Positions 1 through 9,141 of a stretch of DNA of 20,355 nt are shown here, one piece after another. Under the pieces are notes generated by a model. That model saw only the letters and a program-made list of their open reading frames with translations, was not told the origin of the DNA and ran no database searches. Source of the stretch: Sphaeroforma arctica JP610 (Eukaryota; Opisthokonta; Ichthyosporea; Ichthyophonida); NCBI RefSeq assembly GCF_001186125.1, contig NW_014040313.1:1-20355 (forward strand), given 5' to 3'. Both the position numbers and the translations under genes were made by a program. The stretch's first letter is position 1, and every line of letters starts with the position of its first letter.

Positions 1-1020
1 CAACGTGGACAAGACTACCGGGATAACCAGAAGTACAAGAGACAGATCAGTCGACTTAAGTCGAACTGGGATGCCAACAGTAAGCAGATCGAGTTTAGAA
101 ACAACCATGACCTCGACACGCTAACCCGTACGCTTAATGCGTTTACGGTCATGCTGGAGACGAATGATATCGCTCCCCAGCAATGGATTTATGCTTTAAT
201 GCAGTCGTTTGACCCTACAGGAACAAGTTACTTGATTCTGCAGCGACACCAGCATGAGCTAGACACTTGTCGTGACTGGTCAGCTGTGTGTTGGTTGGTT
301 ACGTCCTTATAAAGCAAGGTCATGCGCAGTCCATGACTGAGTTCAATCTTAACTGAACCAGTTGAGAATACTCCTATTCAGAGTTACATTCTGAAACTTG
401 ATGCTGACCTTAAACGTCCAGATATAACAAAGAACAAGGCTCAGCGATGGTACGAGTTCCTGGTTATGCATGTTTTCTGTAAAAACATAGGGAACAACGA
501 CCGTGAAAGTCTGTACACCAAGTTGCGACGTAAGTACGCAACTGAGGCTCGAGACAAGGGACATGAACCGAAGTTTCATCTATCCCGACTTGCGTGGGAA
601 CAGTTTTATGACACTGTATCCACTTTTTCCCCCGCACACCGAGTAACCTCGAAGGAAAAGGCGGTAAATAAGAAACCGCGCGAGCTCCCTGATCAAGGAT
701 ACCTCTCACACCAGACGTCCGATGATAAGCCTCATCAGACGCGTCCTAACCAGACACGTGCTCGCAACTCTACTCAACTAACGCGGCCCAATATACGAGC
801 ACGCGCGGGGCTGAAGGACAAGAAACATCCATAGAAGGAGATCAAGAAATGTGCCGACGCACAGTGTGGGTATGACAAGTACCAATTGACCCTTAACGGT
901 TATTGGAACGGAAGACAAGCACCCACCTGTACACACTGTCTTACTAAGTGTGACAAGTGTGACAAGACCAATGGCTATCACGCAAAGTCTTGCGACAAGA
1001 AGCCCGACATTAAGTTGGAG
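1..1020 (+). mobile_element. Ty3/gypsy part: gag-like region, decayed
   Basis: This stretch precedes the protease and codes in patches for charged, lysine- and arginine-rich, glutamine-containing protein, as expected of gag. Toward its end (about 848-1015) cysteines cluster in closely spaced CxxC pairs, such as TCTHCLTKCDKC, which suggests a nucleic-acid-binding zinc knuckle or zinc ribbon rather than a textbook CCHC knuckle. No capsid fold can be assigned by eye. It is the most damaged part of the element. The assignment rests mainly on position before protease and on the cysteine cluster. Confidence 0.6.
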
Positions 1021-1109
1021 TGAAAGTACTACCAGGTACAATCGTTACAAAGAAGATACAACGACTCCTTAGATGAGCGTGTAATAATCCCTGTATATTG
1101 CAACGGAAA

Positions 1110-2450
1110 TAAAGTCCTTGCATTGATTGATCCTGGTTCAGAAATTTCATGTATATCCGACCACATTGCATTAATGAAAGACATTGAAAGGCGAACTCAA
1201 ACCATTCACCTAATTTTAGCAGATGATAAAACTTCTAAGTGTGATACCATGGCCATAGATGTTGAAATCTCCCTGGCCGATGATAGAAATATCACAACTC
1301 AAGCTGTGATCGTTAAGATGTCACAGAAGTACGACATTATAGTCGGAATGAGCGATTTGCTCACGTTAGGGATAACCGTAACAGGCTTACCCAACAACAT
1401 AGATCCATTAAAGGATCAGTCAGACGATAATTGTCTAAAACCATATACACCACCATCGGACACAGTCAAGGAATTAATTCCTGGCTTTGCCGATAAGATA
1501 ATGGATCTTATATTAGTAAATAAGAAGATAAAAATAACCGACTGGGCGAAACTCCGCTTCAACGACGGATACGTCAGCCTTGACTTAACCAAGGTAGACT
1601 TTACTAAGCTCAAATGTCCTTTAAGAAACTATGTTTCTTGGAGACACAAAACTGTAGTTAAAGAACAAGTCGAGAAATGGTTATCCGATGGGGTAATTGA
1701 AATCAATTACCAGCAAATGCCAGTTAACTTAGCATTATGGGCAGTTGATCAACACAACTCTGACGGAACATTTAAGAAAGTCAGAGTATGTCTAGATATG
1801 AGTTCAATAAATAAGTTATTGCCGACTCATTGTTTCCATCTCCTACGTATAAACGAGTTTCTGAGACGAATGGAAGGTGCTACGGTGTTTACATCCATAG
1901 ACCTAACACAGGGGTATCATCAAATGCAAATTTATGAACCCCATCGTAAGTACTTTAGTTTTACCTGGAAAGGTAAACAATACAGGTTCAGAGGCGCACC
2001 TTTCGGGTTGCACTCCTTAGCAGCATTCTTCCAACAAGTATTGGAGGAAATGTTTGCAGACATGCTTAACGTGCAAGTCTATATAGATGACATAGTCATC
2101 TTTTCTAAAACTAAGGGCGGACATGCCGCATTAGTCAGGCAAGTCCTTCAGAGACTCATTGAACAAAACTTCAAGATTAACGAGAAGAAATGTCGCTTCG
2201 CCATGAGCGAAACACAGCTCTTAGGCTATCGTATATCTGGGGAAGGTATTAAAATCGACCCCGGTAAGGTGGAACACCTGTTAGATTGGCGAACACCAAC
2301 TACAGGAAGATATGTGAACAGCATGTGTGGGTTTGTAAACTTCTTTTCAGATGGAGTACCACACTTGGCTGATTATCTTAAACACTTTGGTCACTTAAGA
2401 TGTCATAAAGGCAAACTAGGAGACTTGTGGACTAAAGAGTGTGATGACGC
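1110..2450 (+). mobile_element. Ty3/gypsy part: aspartic protease and reverse transcriptase
   Basis: The protease active-site motif appears near 1126 as LIDPGSEIS (D-P-G-S, where D-S/T-G is usual). Reverse transcriptase follows from about 1640 to 2400 with its ordered blocks. These are the RVCLDMSSINKLL strand, the TSIDLTQGYHQMQI block with the first catalytic aspartate, the RFRGAPFGL block, and VYIDDIVIFS, which is the Y-x-D-D catalytic pair written as YIDD. The thumb and connection follow (LLGYRISGEGI, about 2220). In the family this enzyme copies element RNA into DNA inside a virus-like particle. Block order and spacing match Ty3/gypsy, and the catalytic aspartates are visible. Confidence 0.93.
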
Positions 2451-2559
2451 ATTTAAAGCACTCAAGCACGCAGTCCAACAAGCCCCTGTTGTACAAAGAC
2501 CACCTTAGCACTCGAAGGTGTACTATACCAGGTTATAGATAATAAACCTAGGTATATAC

Positions 2560-2880
2560 AATTCTTTAGCCGACCAATGAATGCATCACAGTTGAATTAT
2601 CCAACTGTGAAGCAAGAGCTACTAGCCATAGTAGCAGCTTTAACATACTTCCGCGATTACTTATACGGAACAGCTTTCACGCTGATGCGTGATCAGAAGT
2701 CCTTTCAATATATGAAGGAAATGAAGCCAGACTCTCAATTTCTGAGCCGATGGCTTGATACAATATCAAAGTTTCATTTTGATATCAAACATCTACCAGG
2801 GATACATAACCATTTACCGGATATGTTATCACGCTTCGTACCGGACTTTAATAAATCCGTACGTGAGTTACTAGCCACTG
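2560..2880 (+). mobile_element. Ty3/gypsy part: RNase H
   Basis: Directly after reverse transcriptase comes the RNase H signature of Ty3/gypsy elements. It has the block LNYPTVKQELLAIVAAL (about 2592-2640), with the conserved catalytic glutamate in the K-Q-E-L-L-A-I core, a RDQKSFQYM block matching the usual D-H-K-S-L pattern, and the closing HLPGIHNHLPDMLSR block, where the usual form is G..N..AD.LSR. In the family this domain removes RNA from the RNA-DNA hybrid during replication. The fit is strong by motif order. Confidence 0.88.
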
Positions 2881-2899
2881 ATTGGAAATGTAACCCCAG

Positions 2900-3420
2900 G
2901 TGGTTTGAACTGGCTCAAAAGATATTTGCGCCACATACAATTGACATGTTTGCTGCACATCATAATGCACAACTTAAGAATTACAGGACTTTAAATCATC
3001 CTTTGGGAGATGCCTTTCAACTAGACCTCTCCAAACATAATGCGTGGGCTAATCCACCATGGCAGTTAATTGCCCAATTATTATATTATCTTCATATACA
3101 CAAAGCTACCATCACGTTGTGTCGCCCATTACGGAGCAAAGATCCTTGGCTCAATAAATTAATAGGCATGATACAATGCGAGCCAATATATTTAGATAGG
3201 GAAGTAGATACTTTCCTATATCAGGGTACCCGAGCCGTCCATATGACACCCTGGAGACATACTACAATATGTCGTATTGGTCCCATTGGAACAACCAAAT
3301 GGACCCCTTCTGAGACCTTCCTTAACAAGGTCAAAGAATCAGAGATTCCACTCTCTACTAGATTGAACGTTAAGCAGTTCAAAGGCAACACAGCACTTGA
3401 AGTCTGTGCACAAGAAATAT
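2900..3420 (+). mobile_element. Ty3/gypsy part: extra Dam-methyltransferase-like module between RNase H and integrase
   Basis: Between RNase H and integrase lies a module of about 130-170 residues that standard Ty3/gypsy elements lack. It contains TIDMFAAHHNAQLKNY, then NAWANPPWQLI about 35 residues later, then a hydrophobic strand (ATITLCRPL) with a trailing SKDPW. The N-P-P-W tetrad resembles motif IV of amino N6-adenine methyltransferases. A similar D-x-F-A ... N-A-x-L ... PP(F/W) module follows RNase H in DIRS-group tyrosine-recombinase retroelements, from memory of that family. No function is shown. It could be a structural or targeting domain. Confidence 0.6.
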
Positions 3421-3689
3421 AATCTACTAATGACTCTACAGTTAAGAAGCGTCAGTCTCTAGCTAGGACTCTGTTTAATAGCATAAAGTCCAAGCCCGAA
3501 GTCTTTCAACCCCTATTTTTAAAGGGATTAATGAAAGATAACCCCGAAGCATATACACATATAATGCGACTATTACATAAGTCAGGTGTATCAAACACAC
3601 ACGAGCGCACTCATGACTCTCATGCGAAAGAAGGACATGAGTCTGGAAACACTACAGACTTAGGAACCACGCAAGTGGATTCTCAACAC

Positions 3690-4450
3690 CCTACCTTTAT
3701 TCTGGAGAAGCAGAATGATGAAAACATTCTTGCTTGGCTGACGCAAAACCATAAGTTAAAGCACCAGAACGTAGTAGACGCACTTCTTAAAGATGCTAAG
3801 CGAAATGGGATCGCGCACCCTAAGCTGGCAACTTTAGTTGACAGAGTATATCAGTCATGTACAGACTGTGATCTCAACCAGATTAAGCGCTATGGGTTCG
3901 CACCGCTTAAGAGTGTGACTGAAGATGTTCCATGGCGCAGGGTCATCGTTGATCTGGTTGACCTGCCTACGTCCGAGGACACAGGCGACCGTTACGTATA
4001 CCACTTCTTTAATGTGGCGTCACGGTATAACTTGCTCTATCCTTTACAGGACAAGAGTACGCAGACCGTGGCAGAATTATATTGCCAAGTCTTTGCTGAC
4101 CACGGGTTGCCAGGTATAATGTGCACTGATAATGGTAACGAGTTCTGCGATGACGTAATGGAATCGTTAGTACTCGTATCAGGCATGTGCCATAAAAGGG
4201 GTGTACCATATAAACCGCAAACACAAGGCGCTAATGAAACCCGCCACAGAAGACTTAAGTTCTTCTTACGTACTGCATTAACGGATGATGCAGATGATTG
4301 GCCGTACCACCTTAAGTGGGTACAAACACAGATGAACAAGTGTGCTGATCTGGCTACAGGAACTATATCCGCTCACTATTTTCGTGGCAGATATAGTGAG
4401 ATACAAATACCCTTTAACAAGGACGAGCTTGATCACCATGAGTTACCATG
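3690..4450 (+). mobile_element. Ty3/gypsy part: DDE integrase with N-terminal zinc-binding domain
   Basis: An H-H-C-C-type zinc-binding region is visible (KLKHQN ... CTDCDL, about 3755-3880). After it comes the retroviral-integrase-type core. The first acidic residue is in VIVDLVDLP, the second in MCTDNGNEFCDD and the third in QTQGANETRHRRLK, which gives the expected D-D-E pattern and block spacing (P-x-x-x-Q-x-x-G-x-x-E). In the family this enzyme joins element DNA to the host chromosome. This is a DDE integrase, not a tyrosine recombinase, which settles that the element is Ty3/gypsy despite its DIRS-like extra module. Confidence 0.9.
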
Positions 4451-4539
4451 GTGAGAGAAGGTACAACGCATACACAACGTTGTATATCCTTGCTTGCGAG
4501 AGACACGTAATGTGGCCTTATTAAAAAGGTAAAATAGAT

Positions 4540-5066
4540 GGAATGCTAACAAAAAGATAGCAAAGTATCAGGTTGGAGACAGAGTTAACATCCGTCAACG
4601 TAATTCCGATGCTACTGTACTAACATCGAAATGGATAGGACCACATATAACCTCTGTAACCGACACTAAAAGTGGAACCTATGAAGTTAATAACTTCGAC
4701 GGTTCTAGTGCTTTAAATATAGGCACTAGTCGAATTCCGACTACTGAGATTATTCTCGCAAGAAGACATGATTCTACTGCACCTCTTGACCGCTCCGAAT
4801 TCAAAGATATTATATGGAGAACGGATAAAGGAGGATATACATATTATCGTACACGCTTTATAGACGGTACAATCGCTGAGTTAACTTCAGACGCTTTTGA
4901 CAATCAGGACTATTTAAAGGCCTTTAACAGAAAACGGCGTAAACGCCTACATAAGTCACAGGCTGAAAAAGATAGCATGGTCCCATCGTCTGAAGGCACG
5001 GAAGTTAAAACTTACCCGCCAACAGCATTTATCCCGAGCTTTACTGCTCATCCTTTGTATTCCTAA
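4540..5066 (+). mobile_element. Ty3/gypsy part: integrase C-terminal (GPY-type) region and basic tail
   Basis: Beyond the catalytic core the coding trend continues with YQVGDRVNIRQ, a strand ending KWIGPHITSV and GTYEVNN. This is the order of the GPY/F module that follows the integrase core in Ty3/gypsy elements. After it is a segment with alternating aromatic and charged residues (YYRTRFIDGTIAEL) that could be a degenerate chromo- or Tudor-like fold, which would be a targeting domain. A lysine- and arginine-rich stretch (NRKRRKRLHK) follows and could act in nuclear entry. The chromo-like reading is tentative. Confidence 0.65.
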
Positions 5067-5281
5067 AACATTGAAGTGTAAGAAAAGTCCAGTCGACCAC
5101 CACGGACCTACTGGACCTAAACCCAAAACTCACAGGGTAACCGAGAACGCTTAACTTCTCCGCCTGAGAAACATTAACTATACGTTATGCTACTTAATGT
5201 TTTCGACCCGTTCTTTTTGACCCATAATCAGCTTGAGTGAGCAACTTGCTTCTCCTGGGTCTCAAAGCTGGGTGGGGGCTG
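5067..5281 (+). promoter_or_regulatory. Ty3/gypsy 3' untranslated stretch with polypurine tract
   Basis: This non-coding stretch lies between the end of the pol-like region and the LTR. Its last bases before the LTR are G-rich (GCTGGGTGGGGGCTG, about 5267-5281), in the position of the polypurine tract that primes plus-strand DNA synthesis in LTR elements. The contact with the LTR start at 5282 supports that boundary. Confidence 0.6.
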
Positions 5282-6006
5282 TGTAAAAGCCGGGCCTCCA
5301 CATTAGAATCTTATAATATAAACCTACTCTTAATAGTACGTAAAATGTACTCTTAAAAGTACGTGAACTCAGTTTTCCATAAATGGTTTTAACGGTTTTA
5401 TTAATTAATACCTTTTCCATTTTACATATCAGATATTTGGATACGGCCATTAAAAGGCCCCAGTAAAATACCAAATATAAGATTTGGTCTAGTTCTATTA
5501 ATAGAACTATATTTACTTTCCAAATCTATTTATATCTGAATACTTCGGTATTCTAAGGACTATTAGCGTTGCTTAGTTTATCCTCCGTTCAGCCAACCAG
5601 GTGTGCCAGTCTGATGAAAGCTAGGTCGGTAATTCTTGATAAGTGGCAAGTTATTGGTTAATGCAATAACTATGGACATCAAGAGTATTTTCTTTTCTTT
5701 TCTTTTTATCTAAAGATAGAATTTTATGAGTCTTTCAGATTCGCCCCAACGAAACATACCATAGTTTCTAATAGAGCGACAACGAAACACTAAATAAAAT
5801 CCCTTCGGTGAAAACAGTACTGAGAAGATTATATATATAGGCAATGTCTCAGCCTCACAATCCCTCAGAGTATTGCTGTTTTCGCAAGGCATACCTAACT
5901 TTACTACAAGACTCATTTTGACATTGAATTTAATTAAACTTAGACTTAACCTAAGCGTTTAATTACTCTAAGGCGTTAATATCGTCTTGATAGACCGAGA
6001 CTTACA
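5282..6006 (+). repeat. 3' LTR of the Ty3/gypsy element (725 bp)
   Basis: The boundaries come from comparison with the inverted copy at 8374-9141. Similarity starts at TGTAA and ends at TTACA, so the LTR has 5-bp inverted ends inside the canonical TG...CA. Outside those points the two loci differ. Near the left end is a pair of short palindrome-like modules of the form GTACTCTTAANAGTACGT (about 5325-5365), also present twice in the other copy, which may be U3 regulatory sites. A TATA-like run (TATATATAG, about 5832-5840) lies roughly 170 bp before the right end and is a plausible core promoter. An AATAAA is present near 5795. Confidence 0.9.
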
Positions 6007-6400
6007 CATGTGTGTACACGTATGTATACACAGGTGTACATGAGTGTATGTGTTTACGCATGTGTGTACACGCATGTATACACAGGTGTGTATGTGTGTA
6101 TGTGTTTATGCATGTGTGTACACGTATGTATGCACATGTATACATGAGTGTATGCGTTTACGCATGTGTGTACACGTATGTAAACACAGGTGTACATGTG
6201 TGTATGTGTATATGGATGTGTGTACACGTATGTATGCACATGTATACATGAGTGTATGTATTTACGCATGTGTGTACATGTGTGTATGTGTTTATGCATG
6301 TGTGTACACGTATGTATGTACATGTATACATGAGTGTATGTGTTTTTACATGTCTGTACACGTATGTATGCACATGTATACATGAGTGTATGTGTTTATG
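6007..6400 (+). repeat. Minisatellite, 52-bp unit, about 7.5 copies
   Basis: Units start at 6007, 6059, 6111, 6163, 6215, 6267, 6297 and 6349. All are 52 bp except the one at 6267, which is 30 bp through an internal loss of 22 bp. Each begins CATGTGTGTACACGTATGTA and continues with TG, TA and CA steps. There are two variants, one carrying ACACAGGTGTACATG and one GCACATGTATACATGAG, and they largely alternate. The sequence is almost wholly alternating purine-pyrimidine, with nested palindromes (GTGTACAC, TGTATACA). It is followed by the palindrome GAACGCGTTC (6400-6409). Open frames on both strands here follow from repeat composition and are not genes. Confidence 0.95.
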
Positions 6401-6409
6401 AACGCGTTC

Positions 6410-6600
6410 ACTAACAATACGATATCATTCATATGTATACTAATTTATTGCATTTTATCAATCTATTTTACAAGTAAATACAGAACATTATACAGAACAA
6501 TCCATTAAGGATTCTTAGCTTTCACACCTTCCACTTATTGGATTCTGCATGGTATGTTATCTGTATATACCGTTGTTTATTGTTAGTTGTTTTCTTCCAT
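6410..6600. other. AT-rich spacer between minisatellite and hAT fossil
   Basis: No gene is visible. A short direct repeat, ACAGAACA, occurs twice about 14 bp apart near 6480-6505. The 3' end of the hAT element should fall here, but I could not find a convincing terminal inverted repeat or 8-bp target duplication. Confidence 0.5.
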
Positions 6601-6689
6601 GGCCTTTTCGGGTCGTCCTGGTGTAGTATCCTTAGGTTGTTCATAAAAGAGATGATCGCACTTCATCCATATTGTCAGAAAGACCCGGA

Positions 6690-7470
6690 AGTATAAATGA
6701 CTGTTTCCTTTTATAAAACAAAAATCTTCGAATGTTTTTTTTTCTGCAAAAGACCAGACATGCTGAACATACTCTCGGATCGACAAGATGTAGAAACGAT
6801 GTCAAAAGAGATCATAGCTATCGTATACAAGGTAGTCATCTGTATCTTGTGATCTCTCGAATATTGAAGGGCTTACTGACTAGGATCCATCTCCTTTTTT
6901 ATAAGTGTTACGGTTTTACCTTTGGTAATTGTATCACTCTCATATCTGGCACCTTCAACAGGCAAGTTTTTCTTTATGACCAATTCTGCAGCTATCTTTT
7001 TTTTCATATCCAAAATGTACTCTTGTTGTTTGTATGTAGAGGTTCGTGTAGGAATTGTGCTGATGGTATTATCGATGTTTGCTCCTGATCGTCTCCTCTC
7101 CAATAGACGTCTGCGTCGATCTTTTATATCCTCACCTACATCTACATCTGTATCCATGGGCTGTATTCCTGAACTAGATACCGATTGGGTTGTGTTATTT
7201 GACAACTCTGACGCTAGTATAGATGTAACGCCTGCCTTTGACTTCATTTTTATTTTATTCGGTCGTTCATTAACAATGTCAATGTTTTGCGGACATTCTC
7301 AGCTTCTTCTCATCAAGTTCCAAACCACCCATATTCTTGTGCATACAGTGAAGATAATAGCTAGCAAGTACTTCTTTAGTGGGCTTCCGAGGGAAATAGT
7401 CAAACAACAGATCTCTTATCCGCGTTCGCCTCGATTTTATCTCCGGCAGTAATTTTGTTTCCATATGTAA
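6690..7470 (-). pseudogene. hAT transposase fossil: C-terminal segment with dimerisation motif
   Basis: Open stretches at 7464-7279 and 7247-6873 code for basic, helical sequence (DRRRRLLERRRSG, YILDMKKKIAAELV). They are offset by a frameshift around 7250-7280. Further on, at about 6795-6729, the reading TSCRSESMFSMSGLLQKKKH matches the conserved core of the hAT C-terminal dimerisation domain (P-x-S-x-x-S-E-R-x-F-S-x-A-G). A stop follows near the end of this block and another shift precedes it. The segment is non-functional. Confidence 0.7.
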
Positions 7471-7649
7471 TTCGGTTGTTTAATTGATTCCAGACGTAAT
7501 TTGAACTTCAATAGGAATATCCAGCAGAAGAACAAACTTACATGTTGGCAGTAATTCTGTTTCCATATGTAATTCGGTTGTTTAATTGATTCCAGACATA
7601 ATTTGAACTTCAATAGGAATATCCGGCAGAAGAACAAACTTACATGTTT
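7446..7649 (-). repeat. 102-bp tandem duplication inside the hAT fossil
   Basis: Two head-to-tail copies, 7446-7547 and 7548-7649, differ at only a few positions (for example TTTTG/TTCTG and GACGTAAT/GACATAAT). The unit length of 102 is 34 codons, so the frame is kept across the join. On the - strand both copies read TCKFVLL(L/P)DIPIEVQI and both carry the same TAA after SGIN (7480-7482 and 7582-7584). The shared stop implies the duplication happened after that stop arose, so in an already dead gene. Confidence 0.93.
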
Positions 7650-8373
7650 GAACTAATCTGTTAGCATCCGCCAAAGTCAGAAGCTTGGCTTGGATGCCAA
7701 CCTGCGCCTGCATTAAGAGCCGTAATATCCCATTCATTTGTCTACGCATCACTTTCATATTCGGCGGGCATCGTAACTTTGTCTTCCTCGCTTTCCCCTT
7801 TTTGCCAGCAAACAAACCACCAGGGGCGTTCTTAATTAGATCGTCTATCAGAGACTGAACGGCAGAGTCAAGTAAGTCGTCTCTTTTGGACATCCGATAT
7901 AAACCAGTCCACCTTGTCTTACAATTGTTTGTGATGGCCCTCTTTATCTCCTCACCAGCTGCTTCTTGTGTCATAGCCAGTATGTCGGCTGCTTTTGTAC
8001 TCCTGTTGAAAAAACAGACTCTTGTAGCTATACCTTACACTATTTTATCTATTGGATAAAATGCTAGTGCTTTAGTCGAAATTTCCAACGGCGCCTTCTT
8101 GATACTAGCTTTGATAGTTGGCAAGTATCTTCTGACTGTCTTGGCGACTGGTGTTGAATAACAGGATGATAAAGTATTCGGCCCTTGTCTGCATAGACCG
8201 ACCCAATCTCGTATACCTTCCTTTTCTCTTGAGCTAAGCGGCATGTCGTACATACACACGTTGATGCTCCATTGCAGATCAGCTTTCAACTTTGCAACTT
8301 TGTACGAAGTTTCGAAAGCAGAAGTACCTATGATATTGTTTTCCAGCCGTTTAAACTTTAAGCGTGCTTGCAC
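7582..8373 (-). pseudogene. hAT transposase fossil: central segment
   Basis: Two open stretches (8373-8035 and 7974-7582) carry the middle of the transposase. The first begins directly at the inner LTR boundary as QARLKFKRLENNIIG. It contains the helical pattern seen in many hAT-like proteins (LQWSINVCMYDMPLSSREKE), where a short hydrophobic run leads to 'N-M-P-L'. The second contains NCKTRWTGLYRMSKRDDLL, which fits the hAT 'TRWNSTYLML' insertion-domain block, with TG where NS is typical. A lysine-rich patch (FAGKKGKARKTKL) follows. A TAA stop and about 60 bases of weak reading separate the two stretches. By eye I cannot place the catalytic acidic residues. Confidence 0.65.
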
Positions 8374-9141
8374 TGTAAGATTCCGTCTATTAAGGCGATA
8401 TTAACGCCTTAGAGTAATTAAACGCGTAGGTAAATTCTAAGTATCGTGAAAATATCAAAGCAAATAAACAAAATGAGACTTTTAGTAAAGTTAGGTATGC
8501 CTCGTGAAAACAGCAATACTCTGAGGGATTGTGAGGCTGAGACATTGCCTATATATAATCCTCTCAGTACTATTTCCGCCGAAGGGATTTTATTTAGTGT
8601 TTCGTTGTCGCTCTCTTAGAAAATATGGTATGTTTCGTCGGGGCGAATCTGAGAAACTCATCAAATCCTATCTTTAGAAAAAATAAATTAAAAAAGTAAA
8701 AATACTCTTGATGTCCATAGTTATTGTCTTAGCCAATAACTTGCCACTTATCAAGAATTACCGACTCAGCCTTCATCAGACTGGCACATCTGGTTGGCTG
8801 ATCGGAGGATCAACTAGGTAACGTTAATAGTCCCTAGAAACCTATATTCGGTTGAGCCATCTCGCTACCGAAATATTCAGTTATAAATATAGTTGGAAAG
8901 TAAATATAGTTCTATTAATAGAACTAGACTAACTCTTATGTTTGGTATTTTACTGGGTCTTTTAAATGGCCTTGTCCAAATATCTGATATGTAAAATGGA
9001 AAATATATTAATTAATAAAACCTTTAAAACCCATTTAGGAAACTTAAGTTCCTCGTACTATTAAGAGTACGTTTATAATTTACGTACTGCTTAAGAGTAC
9101 GTTTACAACATAGTGTTTAATGTGGAGGCCCGGCTATTACA
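8374..9141 (-). repeat. Solo LTR of the same Ty3/gypsy family, inverted, inside the hAT fossil (768 bp)
   Basis: The reverse complement aligns from end to end with the LTR at 5282-6006, including the TGTAA start, the TTACA end, the paired palindrome-like modules, the TATA-like run and long shared blocks, such as the one around GATTCGCCCC and ACGAAACA. It differs at many sites and by small indels, so the two are family members rather than a recent pair. No internal element sequence adjoins it, so it is a solo LTR, the usual product of LTR-LTR recombination. It splits the hAT reading between SHRP and QARLKF. The flanking 4-mers on the - strand are GTAC and GTGC, a possible 4-bp target duplication with one difference. 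Confidence 0.9.

Larger units (their letters stand above)
1..6006 (+). mobile_element. Ty3/gypsy LTR retrotransposon, 5' end outside window, broken
   Basis: A long + strand retroelement in the order gag-like region, aspartic protease, reverse transcriptase, RNase H, extra methyltransferase-like module, DDE integrase, integrase C-terminal region, purine-rich tract and 3' LTR. Placing integrase after RNase H is the Ty3/gypsy order and excludes Ty1/copia. The LTR has TG...CA ends. The 5' LTR and primer-binding site must lie left of position 1. The copy is a fossil: coding capacity is interrupted several times, most clearly in gag, though domains remain easy to read, so it is probably not very old. 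A second, diverged LTR of the same family lies at 8374-9141, so the family was active more than once here. Confidence 0.93.

Noticed and set aside
2900-4450. Assignment of the retroelement to the DIRS group because of the methyltransferase-like module
   Set aside because: The integrase is of the DDE type with a zinc-binding domain and the element has ordinary LTRs. No tyrosine recombinase is visible.
6012-6385. Open frames of 71-113 codons on both strands rich in Cys, Tyr, Val, Thr and His
   Set aside because: They lie wholly in the 52-bp minisatellite. The unit is not a multiple of three, and the peptides only reflect TG/TA/CA repeat composition.
5282-9141. A large DNA transposon with terminal inverted repeats of about 700 bp
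   Set aside because: The left repeat adjoins a polypurine tract and pol-like region and has TG...CA ends, so it is a true 3' LTR. The right repeat interrupts a separate hAT reading. The inverted arrangement is two insertions.
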